64,000 nucleotides of DNA from Benincasa hispida. Taxonomy: Eukaryota > Streptophyta > Magnoliopsida > Cucurbitales > Cucurbitaceae. Below, piece after piece: positions 1 through 11,895 of this stretch. The translations under genes were made by a program, and so were the position numbers. Positions within the stretch are counted from its first letter, which is position 1. The number at the start of each line of letters is the position of its first letter. The notes beneath the pieces are model-generated. The model was not told the DNA's origin and made no database searches. It was given only the letters and a program-made list of their open reading frames with translations. The stretch spans positions 61,227,779 through 61,291,778 of the forward strand of contig NC_052359.1 in the NCBI RefSeq assembly GCF_009727055.1, written 5' to 3'.

Positions 1-1614
1 CTGAAGCCCAAAATGTCATTTCAAATGATGAGGTTGAGGATCCATTGTCTTTTAAGAAATCAATAGAGGATGTTGACAAAGATGAATTGATTATAGCCAT
101 GAATCAGAAAATAGAGTCTATGTACTTCAATAACGTCTGTGAGCTTGTGGATCCGCCTGATGGGGTAAGACCTATAGGGTATAAGTGGATCTATAAGCGA
201 AAGAGAGGTGTAGATGGAAAGGTGTAAACCTGTAAGGTTCAACTTGTGGCAAAGGGTTATACCTAGGTTGAGGGAGTGGATTATGAGAAAACTTTCTCAC
301 TTGTTGTCATGCTCAAGTATATTAGGATACTCCTGTCCATAGCCACATTTTATGATTATGAGATATGGAAAATGGAAGTCAAGACTGCTTTTCTTAATGG
401 TAATCTTGAGGAGACAATCTACATGACTCAACCAGAGGGGTTTATAGTTCCAAATCAAGAGCAAAAAGTTTGCAAGCTTAATAGGTCCATTTATGGGCTT
501 AAAAAGCGTCTAGATCATGGAACATTAGATTTGACACTGCGGTCAAATCGTTTGGCTTTGATCAAAACATTGACGAGCCTTGTGTCTAAAAGAAGATCAT
601 CAACAACTCAATAGCTTTCTTGGTTCTATATGTGGATGATATCCTACTCATTAAGAATGATGTAGGGTATCTGACTGACATTAAGAAATGGCTAGCTGCC
701 CAGTTCCAAATGAAAGATTTGGGTGAGGCATAGTAGGTTCTAGGGATCCAAATCATTCAGGATCGTAAGAACAAGAGGTTAGCCTTGTCTCAGGCATCGT
801 ACATCGATCAAACGTTGATCAAACATAGGATGCAGGATTCCAAGAGGGGTTTGTTACCTTTTAGGCATGGAATCGTATTGTCTAAGGATCAATGTCCTAA
901 GACACCTTAAGAAGTTAAGGAGATAAGACGGATTCCCTATGCTTCAGCTGTAGGAAGCTTAACATATGCAATGTTGTGTACCAGACCCGACATTTGCTAT
1001 GTAGTAGGGATTGTTAGTCGATATCAGTCCAATTTAGGATTTAATCACTAGACGGCGGTCAAGACGATCCTCAAGTATCTTTGGAGAACGAGAAACTACA
1101 TGTTCGTGTATGGAGATAAGGATCTGATCCTTACAGGATACACAGACTTTGACTTTTAGACCGATAAAGATTCTCGCAAATTGACATCTAGGTCAGTGTT
1201 CACTCTGAATGGAGAGGCTGTAGTGTGGTGAAGTAGCAAGCAAGGATGCATCACGGACTCTACTATGGAAGCCGAATACATAGCCACTTGTGAAACAGCT
1301 AAGAAGGCTATTTGGCTGAGGAAATTCCTTACAGATTTGGAAGTTGTTCCAAATATGGATTTGCAATCACTCTTTATTGTGATAACAACGGGGCTGTGGT
1401 AAATTCAAAGGAGCCTCGGAGTCATCATCGAGACAAACATATAGAACAGAAATACCACTTGATTAGGGAGATTGTGCAACGCAGTGATGTGATAGTCACA
1501 AAGATCGCATCGGAGCACAAGTTTGCTGATCCCTTTATAAAGGCTCTCAGGACTAAAGTGTTCGAGGGTCACTTGGAGAGTCTGGGTCTACGGGACATGC
1601 GACATCTTGTCTAG
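1..1614 (+). pseudogene. Ty1/Copia pol remnant (RT and RNase H)
   Basis: This is the 3' part of a Copia polyprotein and is cut by the window start. Read across frames it gives an RVT_2-type reverse transcriptase: a KWIYKRK block, then KTAFLNGNLEE, then PEGF and YGLK. The catalytic YVDD motif is intact at 629-640. RNase H follows, with STMEAEYIA near 1259-1285 and LYCDNNGAVV in the last frame, ending in a stop at 1612-1614. It is inactive. There are in-frame stops at 225, 264, 587, 731, 734, 908, 1049, 1157 and 1229, and frame changes near 505-530 and 1310. Most stops look like CAA/CAG to TAA/TAG or TGG to TAG changes. The LTR follows directly. Confidence 0.93.
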
Positions 1615-1627
1615 GAAAAGTGGGAGA

Positions 1628-3735
1628 TGATACTAAGGTATGCCCTAGTTTATTGTATATTGTACATGTATTTATCTTGTATTGTACATTAGTCTCCTGA
1701 GGTATTAGAACAAGTGGAAGATGGTTGGGATTGATGTCCTAATTCTCCCGAAGTCTTGTAGTTTGTAATTTATACACATTGTTATGAATAAAATAAGAGT
1801 TATTTTATCTGACATTTACTCATATCCAATAAACAATGCTCCATGGTTATTGTATGTAAACTTAAGCATGCAATTTGCAGTATAAGGATTAAGGTGTGAT
1901 ACCTGATCCTGGTGACACTACGGATACGGCCCGCTTTGTAGAGGTTTGTAAGTGTTATAAATTACTACAGATGGTAGACCCTGACCATTCATGAGGAGAC
2001 ATGCGAGCGGGAGTATCCTATACAAAGAGTTTGTATAAGATCAGACCATGAGATGATTCTTCTTTGTATATAATGTCGTTGATACTGGAGACTTAGATCT
2101 CACCTAAACGACCATAGGTGACATGACCTCAATCCTGAGTGTTTTGGGAACTCCTACCTTTAAGGGCGGTCGTTTGATTAGTATGGGTAAAAATAGCCAG
2201 ATTTCCAACTCAACATGCCTACCTTTTTGGGGACTTGTCTGATTTAGGAGATGGGAACTCAATTACACAAGATGGAATTCACTCATTCCTTGAAGCAGGG
2301 GTAAGTAGATAGATTGCTCCATTAAGGGCTGATTCTGAGGCTTGAACATAGTGGCCACAACTTCTCTTCAGAAGAAAGAACTCAGTCGTAGCAGATATGT
2401 TCATTAGAGAGATCAATGGTACTTAAGGAGTTAGATGTAACTATAGAGGCATAAGGTTTATTGGCCCAGCTATACTTACGAGCGATCTGTGAAAGGTTAT
2501 CGCGCTGTCGATTGGTTAAGATGGACACATAATATATATGTAGTAAGAAGAGTTCAAATGTCAGTCTTTAGTGGAGTACCTAACAGTTAATGAATGGTGG
2601 ATTTCGTGACTAAAGAGTTTAGTCAGCTATTCACGTACTATTGGAGCTTTGAGCTACAGATCCATAAGGTCCCCTTGGTAGCTCAATATATTCAAGTTGA
2701 GAATCAGTTCTTGGTGTTGATTTGAAATGTTCAAATTTACAAGAGGTAATTCAATTATATATGATATAATCGGTATGATGAATAAGATACATCAAGTGGA
2801 GGATTAATGTAAATGAGATTTACATTAAGTACCATGAAATAGAAAAAGAGCTATGGTTTATATGTTTCATGAGATGAAATATTAATACTATAGATTATAA
2901 GTATATTATGGTAAGTTGGTTATTATATATATTTATAATAATAATAATAATTGGATAATTATCTATTTTTCTCTAATAACCAATTCAGTGGAAGGTTATT
3001 GGTAGTTTCATTGTAATCGTGAGATAGAAATTGATGATTTGGGATTTCTATTCTCGAAAATTACTCACGATGGTTGTCAAGTGAATGAGATTTACTAAAC
3101 GATAGCTGAAGAGAGACTAGACGATTGTGGAGTGTTTCTATATGATAGTCACTCAGCTAGTCGATAGCTAAACGATTGTGGAGCTTTTTTCTAATGATCA
3201 CAGAGCTTCCTCTAAATGATTGGGCATCGTCTATGCGATAGACCTTGTCATCTTCCACTTGCTCAATCGTTTATACATTTGCTCTTCCTCTGATCTCATC
3301 CTCTAACCAAGTTCACACTGAGCCCACACTTCTAGATTCTCACACCGAGAATACTAAGGTAGCCATTGTGGTGGTGTCGTACTCAACTCGACATAGTCGA
3401 GGTTATTGGAGGTCGTTCATTGTGTTCATGGTCTTCGAGTTCGTTGTGTTTGTGATTGCTATGATCGTGCAGTGTTGCGGCCGTGGTGTACGAGTGTTCG
3501 TGTGTTGCAGTCTTGCTGATTGATTGAGCATTTGTTATCAAGAGTGTTGAAGATGAGTCTTCTAAGGAATGTTTATTTTATCCCTTGATCTTATAGAAAA
3601 GCATGCTGTAATTTCATTTTGTGCATAGCTTGTATGTTTCTGTTTCTTAACTGTAATTGTTGTTGTTCAAATACGATTGAAATTTGGAACGATCCTTCCG
3701 TTGTTCATGGAAATCATCATGTCCAATTTCCTTCA
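1628..3735 (+). repeat. 3' LTR of the Copia element
   Basis: The purine run AAAAGTGGGAGA (about 1616-1627), next to the pol stop, is the likely polypurine tract. The LTR would then open TGATACTAAGGTATGCCCTAG-like at 1628. The right edge is set by comparison with the minus-strand copies at 61-64 kb, which share the closing TTCCTTCA (here ending at 3735). The two loci also share a CGGCCCGCTTTGTAGA-type segment (near 1928 here) and a GACATGCGAGCGGGAGTATCC-like segment (near 2000). A second AAGTGG-AGAT word at 1711 lies inside the LTR, so the start could be misplaced by about 90 bp. No primer-binding site follows, as expected for a 3' LTR. The plus-strand ORF at 3245-3523 lies wholly within the LTR and I do not call it a gene. 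Confidence 0.75.
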
Positions 3736-4532
3736 ATATCGACTCATCCAAAAAGGCACTAGAGAAATACAAGAATTTCTTTGTGCCTTGATAGGGGATA
3801 GGTCGTGTCGAGCAACCGACGTTAAAAATTTGCACTTCCTAAAGGCAGCCAAGTGATAATTTTTTTTTATTTTTATTACTTTTATTTTTTTTAGATTGAA
3901 TAAGATTAGGTTAATTTAGGTTTAGTAGTAATTAGGAGTTTTTCAAAAAAAAAAAAAAAAGGCACAACGTCGCAATGCTACAAGGCAGAATTACGATTTA
4001 AGCAGTTCTGTAGCAGTCAAAGGGCATAGTTTTTTTTCTCCTCCTCACGAATTTCTTCCAAGTTCTCTCCAAAATCCCTTCAATCTCATAGATTTCACCC
4101 CCAATATCGATTATCCATTACTCTTCTTCAAAATTTTCAAGTTTCTTTCACTCTTTGAGTTCTCTCTTTGGATTGTGGGTTTTCTTCCAAAAACCAATTT
4201 CTAAGGCTTTTCTTCCAAATCAACACCTTCCCTCAAGATCTAAGGTAATTTGGTTTATTTTCTTTAATTTTTCTAGATATTATCGTGATTTTAGGTTGAG
4301 TTGCTTGGATTTTTGATTGCATGCTTAAAAGAGATTGAGTTGTGAAGATTTTTTTCCCCCTTTTTTTGAATCTTTGATTGTTTAGAATATAGATGTTGGG
4401 ATTTTTCTGCTTGCAGGTTTAAATTGAGTAGAGGGAGTTTGTTTTTGTTGAGAAACTTTTAGGAAGAGAGTTTGTGTTAGTTTCCCATAGGTTTAAATCC
4501 CAATTTTATGAACATTACCTTAGATATTCATT

Positions 4533-5642
4533 ATGGGTCCTAAGAGAGAAAGAGGGAGGAATGGTGCTTGCTCTAGTCAGGGAGGACATGATTGTGAGCC
4601 AGTATTTGAGCACCCTAGGTTCAGTTCCCAAGGGACTTTGGATAGATTCCATTACGTAGTTTCCTCTAGAAAGCTAGTTCCCGAGAGAGCATTGACCATA
4701 GAGGTCGACTTTTATCCCCATATCATTGCTGAGATACAGCAGCGAGGTTGGGAATCCTTGGCTAACCATCCTAGTGAGGCAGTTGTTCCTATTGTTAGGG
4801 AATTTTATGCAAACATCAATGAAAATTGGGATTTCTCGTTGGTGAAAGGCATCAGAGTACCCATTTTGTCCTTTCGTATCAATGAAGTCTATAAGCTGAC
4901 AAACTTTAATGATGAGTATAGTAGATTTTGCTCTTAGTAGTTCCCTGAGTAGGAAGTTATAGAAGCTCTCAATGGGCTTCGGGTAGAATGGGTTCGATCA
5001 AGAGGAGTTGCAATTAAGTTTAAGGGGACACAAATGTCCGTCTTTGGTCAGATCTGGCATGCATTTGTATGTTTCAAACTGATGCCAATACTGCGCCTCA
5101 CCGACGTTACTAAAGATAGGGCTAAACTCCTATATTGCCTAGTTTAGGGGATATTTGTCAACATAGAGCGGGTTATTAGAGCCTTGATCCGTCGTTGTGG
5201 ATGTTGTTCCACCACGGGTATCCTTGGGCACCCGAGCTTGATCATCGAGCTCTATCGAAGGTCTGGGGTAGAGATACCTAACGATGAGGAGAGGATGGGG
5301 CATCGGACACCCATCTACAGGTCATCAGTTGCTTCTTTTCGTGGTCAAGGTGTGGAGGAGCAGGATGAGAATGACCAGGAGGATGAGGGTATTCTTGCTG
5401 AGGAGCTTCCTCGTGTTGATCCCCAGGATCAGTACGAAGTACCAGTGGTAGAGGAGTCATTAGGAGAGCGCGCCCTGAGGTTGGCTATTGAAGTCTTGAG
5501 GGTGAACCAAGACACTGCTCGTCAGGCTAAGCGCATGGAAAGGATGGTGAACTACATGTGTGAGCAGAATCGTTTCTACTATGCCAACATCGATTTTCAG
5601 AGTGATCTTCAGAGGGAGCAAGATTCACCATACTCCGATTGA
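4533..5642 (+). pseudogene. putative plant transposon protein (Transposase_32-like), four premature ambers
   Basis: One reading frame runs without frameshift from ATG 4533 to TGA 5640-5642 (369 sense positions). It is broken by TAG codons at 4935, 4938, 4950 and 5145. The N-terminus is basic (MGPKRERGR). It is followed by the family's pattern KLVPERALTI, then RGWESLANHP and VPIVREFYAN. After the stops come WHAFVCFKLMPILRLTDVTK and a LIIELYRRSGVE-like block, then an acidic Glu/Asp-rich stretch and a C-terminal helix-like segment rich in Arg and Met. The family is a plant-specific, transposon-associated domain of unknown biochemical function (Pfam Transposase_32, recalled and not searched). All four breaks would be repaired by CAG, suggesting recent decay of an otherwise well-kept ORF. 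Confidence 0.8.
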
Positions 5643-7349
5643 GACTAGTCTTCCTTTTTTTATGCCCTCGGTACTATTTCTCTTTTCCTTTTTTTTTATT
5701 TTTGTAGCTTTTAGTTTCTTCAGAGGAACCGTTTCTACTTCTTTTTTTTTTTGTAGGTTTTTTTATTTTGTTTTTCTTTCTTTTGTAGGTATCTCCTTAC
5801 GTGTCAATAGGCCAAAAAAAAAAAGAAAAAAAAAAGAGGCAAAAGCGAAGAGAAGTTGCCCAACCACCACATCCTGTGCATCAATGTTTTCAGGGAAGGT
5901 TTTAGGTTTCCTTGTTCTTTTTCTTTTTGAGCTTTACTTGAGATACATTGGGGACATGTATGATTTTAAGTTGGAGGTAGGGTACCTGTTGGGTAGTGAT
6001 ATTAGTTTGGGGTCCTCGAGCCCTGTGCTCGGACTATGTTATGTGTTTGATTGTCTTGTTTGCTTTGTTGCTCTATTGTTATTATGATGGTTTATGACAC
6101 ACTCTTCTTGTGATAAAATTTGTATGAAAAAATATTAGGAGAGTATGATTATGATTTTAGCCCAATTAAAAAAAAAATCTTATCTCTCATGCATCTTTAA
6201 GTCATTGTTTTGCGAAATCAAAGTCTTGCATGCTTAGAATTAGATTATTTGGTTTGAATTTCTGTTATCACCCCGAAAGGTCTACCTTTGACTTAGCAGT
6301 AACCACACTTGTTTTAGAGCAAAACTAGATAAAGTGGATAAAATAGGGTTTACTGTGTATAAGATAAAAGAAAAAGAAAGATAAATAATTTGATGTTTGA
6401 AAAAAAAAGCATAAAAATAAGGCATAAGCTGGCGTGCCTGCAACAAAAATAGTGTGTATATATGCATGGAAAGAGGTAAAAAGAACTACCTCCACCATGT
6501 CTAGTTAGGATCCTGCAAGAAAAGATTGGATAGGTTCCCAGCGGTTGAGTGTGAAAGCTAGCCCTCTAGGTAAAATCGATGCTCTTTATATTTTTTGTGT
6601 ATGTGTTTAGGCACCGTTGTTTTAGTGTTGCCCTTTTTTTTTGCAAGTTTGGTATGTCTAAGGTTGATAATCGAGTTAGAGTAGGGGAAAATGGATTGAG
6701 GACATTATACAACTTTTCCGAATCACGCAAGCTTAACTAGCAAGACTTTAGGCTCACTCATGCATGGATAGATTAAGAATCATTCTAAAAAATGTGCTTC
6801 ATTGATTGTTTGTAATTAAATTTCATTCTCGATTACAAATTTCATCCTATTTAGCTGTTGAGATTAGAGTAACAACTAAGCATGATTTTGGAGCAAGCGT
6901 GATATTTTTTTTTAAAAAAAAATTTGTTTTGAATGTGTGTTTCTACCTTGCTCAAGACAAGCAAGAATTAAGTTGGTGGTGTTTGATAGCTCTAAAAAAG
7001 AGCTATTATTCCTAGCTTAATTTGGGCTCGTTGTTAGATTTTATATGTTAATTATCCTATTTGTAGGTGTCAAGCAATCACGAGGCAGAATCGAGCATTT
7101 GGAGCTAAACGGGGTTAATTTGAAGCAAATTGGAGTTGATTTGAGCATCTAGGCTTCAAAGGAGTAAAATGATCAAAATGCCCTTGGACAGCATCGCAAC
7201 GCTCATGCCATACATAGCCCCAATGCTCGCTTGATGCTTAAAGACGGAATATTGATGTGTAGGGCATGATTCAGTGTTGCAGTGCTATGGATCTTTTAAT
7301 GCTAACCCAGTCGTGGCGCACTTCCGCCTTCAGCCCACTTGCAAGGCAG

Positions 7350-7369
7350 CGTAGCATTGCAATGCTACG
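7350..7369. repeat. perfect 20-nt palindrome
   Basis: CGTAGCATTGCAATGCTACG reads the same on both strands. Related GC-rich words (GCATCGCAACGCT, GTCGCAATGCTAC) occur at about 3966-3980 and 7190-7205, and a second cluster lies at 60583-60740. It sits in the 3' part of the degenerate retroelement region. Confidence 0.85.
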
Positions 7370-8477
7370 ATCAATTTGTATAAAAGTATCTCTTCGGTTT
7401 TAGGTCAATAAGATATGCTGAAATTCATGGAGGTCGAGGAGAGGCCTTGTTTTCTTCCTTTCCCTTGATGTTTTCAGTATCATTAGGTTAGTTTTTAGTT
7501 TAATTTTAGATTGCAAGCATGGATTGGATCGTATCTCATAGGTTTGTCCATGAATCAATAAGATAATTTTCTATCTAGTTCTTGGGTTGAGAATTCTTTG
7601 TAATCTCTTGAGTTTTCTGCCCTAATTGATGTTTGCAATTCAAAATTATGTTTTCTTTGAATCTATTCAAATTCCCAAGCATGATTATTGAGGTTGACTT
7701 TTCACACTTCATCATGCATGCTAATGATTCTTAGTCTTGCTAAGGTCCTAAGTAGCAATAGTAAATTAGACATTTGATGGTTATTCCTAGAATGTGTTAA
7801 TTGCTAGGTTCAAAAATAAAATTGGTTAATTGAATATGGCTTTCCTGATAGTTAATCGACATAATTGGATCCTAAATCTTAATGCATGTGTTTTTAGTTC
7901 TATATAGTCGTTATCGAACCCAATAGAATTTAGAAGCATATAAATTAATTAGGGTATTGGCTTTCTGACCTTAATTAATAATTAGGACGATTTCTTGGTT
8001 AGATTCATGCGAGTTTTCTGCCATTGTAGAGGCTAGTTAGATCGAATCGAGCGAGTAGTTATGCATGCATAATATGATCGCATTATCAATTGAAGAAAAT
8101 GATGATTGAAATTACTTTGAATGTCTAACTTGATCTGAGAACTAGATGAGTCAACCCCTATTTACATTTGTCCCTTTGCAATTTAATTTCTTGTATTTAA
8201 TCTATCTATCAACCAAACAACAAAACTCATTTTTATTGCTTTCACAGTCAAATTCAACTTAAGAGAGAATTTAATGCAGTGTCTCCCTGTGGATCGACCT
8301 CGCACTTACCACTTTTCCTACGTTTTTGAAGTAATAGGAATAGTTCGGTGTATTTACAAATTTTCTTTTGTTTCGGTTTGGAGTTGAATAAACGACATCT
8401 ATTTTCGACCGAACACTGGATGAGAGAGGAAAACAATATGAAGAGTGGAGAGAGAAGATAGTGAAAAAGTAACTTAA

Positions 8478-8630
8478 GTATAAATTATATTCACACCCCA
8501 AAAATAATTAAAAGCAATTTTATTTGTACTCTTTAGAATTTTTGTTGATATTTAAGGATAAATTATATTCATATCCCTTTATAATTAAAAACAATTTTAT
8601 TTGTATTGAGTTTTTGTTGATATTTTTAAC
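8478..8630. repeat. two-copy tandem repeat of about 75 bp
   Basis: Two adjacent copies, about 8481-8557 and 8558-8630, share ATAAATTATATTCA, then AATTTTATTTGTA and TTTTTGTTGATATTT. The ORFs that overlap it follow the repeat and are not gene candidates. Confidence 0.7.
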
Positions 8631-9490
8631 TTTTCTTTCCCAATTTTATACTTTCCAAACAAATACAATAACTGGAAAAAATGTATCACTTTGTGTTGTG
8701 AACAAGTAATTTAATTTTAACTTCACATAATAACTAAATATTTTTTAAATAAATAATAATCATACCTTTTTATCTGTCATGGAATCCTCTTGATGTAACC
8801 ATTCATATAAAAATTAAAATTAAAATAGAACACATTATTTACCAATAGTACACAACCTTTCACATAATAACTAAATGCGTGTTTTAAGGCAAGAACTATC
8901 CCAAGACTATAATAACCACCTATTGTAACATTTACTATTTTGTATTCCCCAATTAATTATAGACAACACTATTTCAAAACCCCATTTGCTACACTATTTA
9001 CTATTTTTTGCAGTTTTTACTATTTTACATTCATCATTTTTTTATTCTCTATTATATGGTTTACTGTTTCATTCTCAAACTAAAATAGTTTACATCTCAA
9101 ACACATATTATCATAACCCAAAATAATCTACACCCAAACACACACTATTATAACCCAATTATAATAACCTATGACTATAATCCATACATCTAGATCAGAA
9201 AAGAATCAATAGAAAAAGAAAGAATCGGAATTGATCAATATATTTCTCGAAACAAACGAAAAGGAAACGAAACGAACCAACTCCTTGCTCCACATGCCCC
9301 CTAAATATTTTTAAAAGAATAAATACAAGTTTTTCTGTTTTCTTTGGCCACATCTCCAAGAATGTCATGATAGAAAGAGTTGTAGAATGATAATTGAAGT
9401 TTTTGTTATTCAGAAAGAAAATATTGGATCATGCCAAAGTGAAGCCTAGATAATCCATAAACTTATTTTCTTCGACGGAAATGTATGATT
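8631..9490. other. intergenic, with a possible MITE near 8885-9185
   Basis: No coding signal is seen. The stretch 8885-9185 is rich in ACTATTTACTATTT-like words. It is bounded by AGACTATAATAACC on the left and TATAATAACCTATGACTATA on the right, resembling small non-autonomous transposon ends. I could not define a clean inverted repeat or target duplication. Confidence 0.35.
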
Positions 9491-9639
9491 GTTATTGTTC
9501 GCACAAGATTTCAAGAGAAATTTATTTCTTGGAACTTAAATTTTGTATTTGTATTAATTTTGTGGAAAGCGAGTACAATCTCTAATACATAGTATTTTGA
9601 TGCTTTCAAAATAAACTATAATCTTTAAGTTGGTTGATC

Positions 9640-9765
9640 TTCTTGAACAATCGGCCTTTGGGCTTGTTGATCTCCCTGGGTGATCAGCCTTTGGGTTTGT
9701 TGATCTCATTGGATGATCAACCTTTGGGCTTGTTGATTTTCTTGGAGGATTAGTGTTTACACGAG
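9640..9765. repeat. 33-bp tandem repeat in 3' LTR
   Basis: About four units share the pattern TTGTTGATCT, then TGATC and GCCTTTGGGC. The same array is in the other LTR at 15320-15440. Short plus and minus ORFs across it are produced by the repeat. Confidence 0.8.
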
Positions 9766-10039
9766 GTTTCCAAAGAAACATGTTTCGTAGAGTTGGACTT
9801 GAGTCGGTGTTGATGTTGAGGTTAGTTTGATGCGATGTGGTTCGATCTCTAGTACTTGATCCTCTGATTCTCTCTCGGTTGGGTGGATGTACTTGACTTG
9901 AAGAAGAAAAGCACCGAACATTCTTGAAGTAGAAGTCTGTGAAGAGTGTTTGTATCTTCAAGGGTCTTCTGTCTCCTAGGAGTGCAGCTTCAGGAGTCTT
10001 AGGAGTCTTCTGCTTGTGGATGAATTCTCTCTGGGCTCT

Positions 10040-10200
10040 CTGAATGTAGAATTGCTTGTATCTTCAAAGGACTTCAGTCTTCAGAAGGCTTGTATCTTTA
10101 AAGAACTTCAGTCTTCAGAATTCTTGCATATTCAAAGGATTTCAGTCTTCAGAATGCTTGTATCTTCGAAGGACTTCAGTCTTCAGATGTGGTCAGCTTC
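10040..10200. repeat. 34-bp tandem repeat in 3' LTR
   Basis: Four to five units of GCTTGTATCTTCAAAGGACT followed by TCAGTCTTCAGAAT. Because 34 is not a multiple of three, the predicted peptides here cycle through frames (FKELQSSE, SLQKACIF) and are not evidence for a gene. The matching array is at 15735-15885. Confidence 0.85.
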
Positions 10201-11084
10201 AAAAGTCAAGGAGTCTTCTGATTGTAGATGATTCCCTATAAGCTCTTTCGAGTATAGAATTGTTGACTTCTCCAAATGAGGAGAGCTTATCTATTTGGTG
10301 GGCTTGGACTTGGTTGATCCATATACTTGGCCTTTGGGCTCAATTAGTTGGACTTGGGCTTGGTTGGTCTATGGGTCTGGCCTTTGGGCCCAATTAATCG
10401 GATTTAGGCCTGATTTGACATTTGGGTCAAATTCAACCTATTTTTGGGCTTAGTTGGACTTTGACCCAAATAATAATATCAAATTGGGCCAAATTAATCT
10501 TATCTGATTCAACGGACATGATAAAACCACATGTAGTAATGATTTGAAATTTCGTCATTAATTCATTAAATGACATGACAACTTGTGATTGGTCAGAAAT
10601 TTCTCATTCAACAATTTAAATTTGATTTTAAATAAAATTTGGAATATGTTAAAGGTAAATTTAAGGACAAAATCTAATAAAATCAAATTAGATAGGGAAT
10701 TTGTTTAATTTAATTTGACATTAGGATAGAATCAAATTAGGAAATCTAATAAAAAAAATCTAATATTTTGAATCAAATCTTTATTTGATTTGGATTTCCT
10801 AATTTGTTATGGAACCTCCATAAATAGGACCCAAAATCCCTACATTATCTTCATCCCCTCCTCTTCTCCTACACTTTCCTTTTTATCAATTTTCTCTTCT
10901 CTTCCAATGTTTTCTTTTTTCTTTTTTCCTTTTTTTTAATCTTTTCTTTCTTTTTTTTTTCACCATTTTTTCTTTTTTTTCAATCTTTCTTTCTTTTTTG
11001 TTCTTTATTTCGTTTTTCTTTCTTTTCTTTTTTCTTTCTTTTGATCTTTTCTGTTTCGTTTTTTTTAACTTCCTTTTTTTTCTT

Positions 11085-11515
11085 CCAAGCAAAGCCGCAT
11101 TTGAATTTTGAAGATGAAGCGAAGCCGCACCTGAATTTTGAAGATGAAGCGAAGCCGCACTTGAATTTTGGAGATGAAGCAAAGTTGCACTTGAATTTTG
11201 GAGATGAAGCAAAACCAGCCACTCCATACTTGTAGAGATGAAGTGAAGCCACGCCAGACTTGTGGAGATGAAACAAAGCCACGTCAGACTTGTGGAGATG
11301 AAGCGAAGCCACGCCAGACTTGTGGAGATGAAGCAAAGCCACGCCAAACTTTGGGGACGAAGCGAGCCACGCCATAATTTGGAGATGAAGCGAGCCACGC
11401 TAGAATTTGGAGACGAAGCGAGCCACACAAGAATTTGGAGACGAAGCTAGCCATGCCATAATTTGGAGACGAAGCCAGCCACGCTAGACTTTGGAGGTAA
11501 AGTGAGCCATGCATA
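11085..11515. repeat. 30-bp (later 28-bp) minisatellite inside Gypsy element
   Basis: About 14 units run here. The first part is built on GAATTTTGAAGATGAAGCGA plus AGCCGCACTT (30 bp), changing to GACTTGTGGAGATGAAGCGA plus AGCCACGCCA, then to 28-bp units GAATTTGGAGACGAAGCGAG plus CCACGCTA. Open frames exist on both strands because the unit lengths avoid stops. The minus-strand ORFs reading WLASSPKF repeatedly are therefore treated as repeat artefacts. Confidence 0.9.
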
Positions 11516-11539
11516 ACGACTATAAACTTAAAGATGGAG

Positions 11540-11895
11540 CAGAGCCGTGCACCCCGACCTTGAACTTGAAGATGGAGCAGAGCCATGTACATCGACCTTG
11601 AACTTGAAGATGAAGCGGAGCCATGCCACCGACCTTGAACATGAAGATGGAAGTGGAGTCATGCACACCAATCTTAAACTTGAAGATAGAAGCAGAGCCA
11701 TGCACACCGATCTTGAACTTGAAGATGGAAGTGAGGCCATGCACGCCGATCTTGAACTTGAAAATGGAGCAGAGTGGTGCACCCCGACCTTGAACTTGAA
11801 AAAGGAGCGGAGCCATGCACATCGACCTTGAACTTGAAGATGGAGTGGAGCCATGCACATCGACCTTGAACTTGAAGATGGAGTGGAGCCAATCA
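11540..11895. repeat. 38-bp minisatellite inside Gypsy element
   Basis: Nine to ten units of GACCTTGAACTTGAAGATGG plus AGCAGAGCCATGCACATC follow the 30-bp array. Unit starts at 11556, 11594 and 11631 give spacings of 38 and 37. The shared core GAAGATGGAG-AGCC suggests it grew from the preceding array. Several ORFs on both strands cross it and are discounted. Confidence 0.9.

Larger units (their letters stand above)
3841..8430 (+). mobile_element. degenerate LTR-retrotransposon-like region
   Basis: The region carries the broken transposon ORF described separately. After it come a pyrimidine/purine stretch (5650-5840) and the words ACATTGGGGACATGTATGAT and TTAAGTTGGAGG (5945-5977), which resemble sequence seen downstream of Athila/Tat-type Gypsy coding regions. 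Near the right end, CCCTGTGGATCGACCTCGC (8285-8303) is also familiar from those elements. A perfect palindrome sits at 7350-7369. I could not pair two LTRs, so boundaries and class are uncertain. From 6100 to 8280 I see no coding signal. Confidence 0.45.
9496..10640 (-). repeat. 3' LTR of the Gypsy element
   Basis: It aligns with 15184-16393 from TTCGCACAAGATTTCAAGAG onward. Relative to the other LTR it lacks about a dozen bases around the TATA box (near 10288) and about 90 bp near 10530. Homology fades near 10620-10640. The following 10640-10900 is AT-rich and has a plus-strand ATAAATAG (10821-10828) that is absent from the other LTR, so this part may be a separate insertion or unshared U3. 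Confidence 0.8.

Noticed and set aside
3245..3523. 92-residue plus-strand ORF
   Set aside because: It lies wholly in the Copia LTR, has no known domain, and related LTR sequence is present at the right end of the window.
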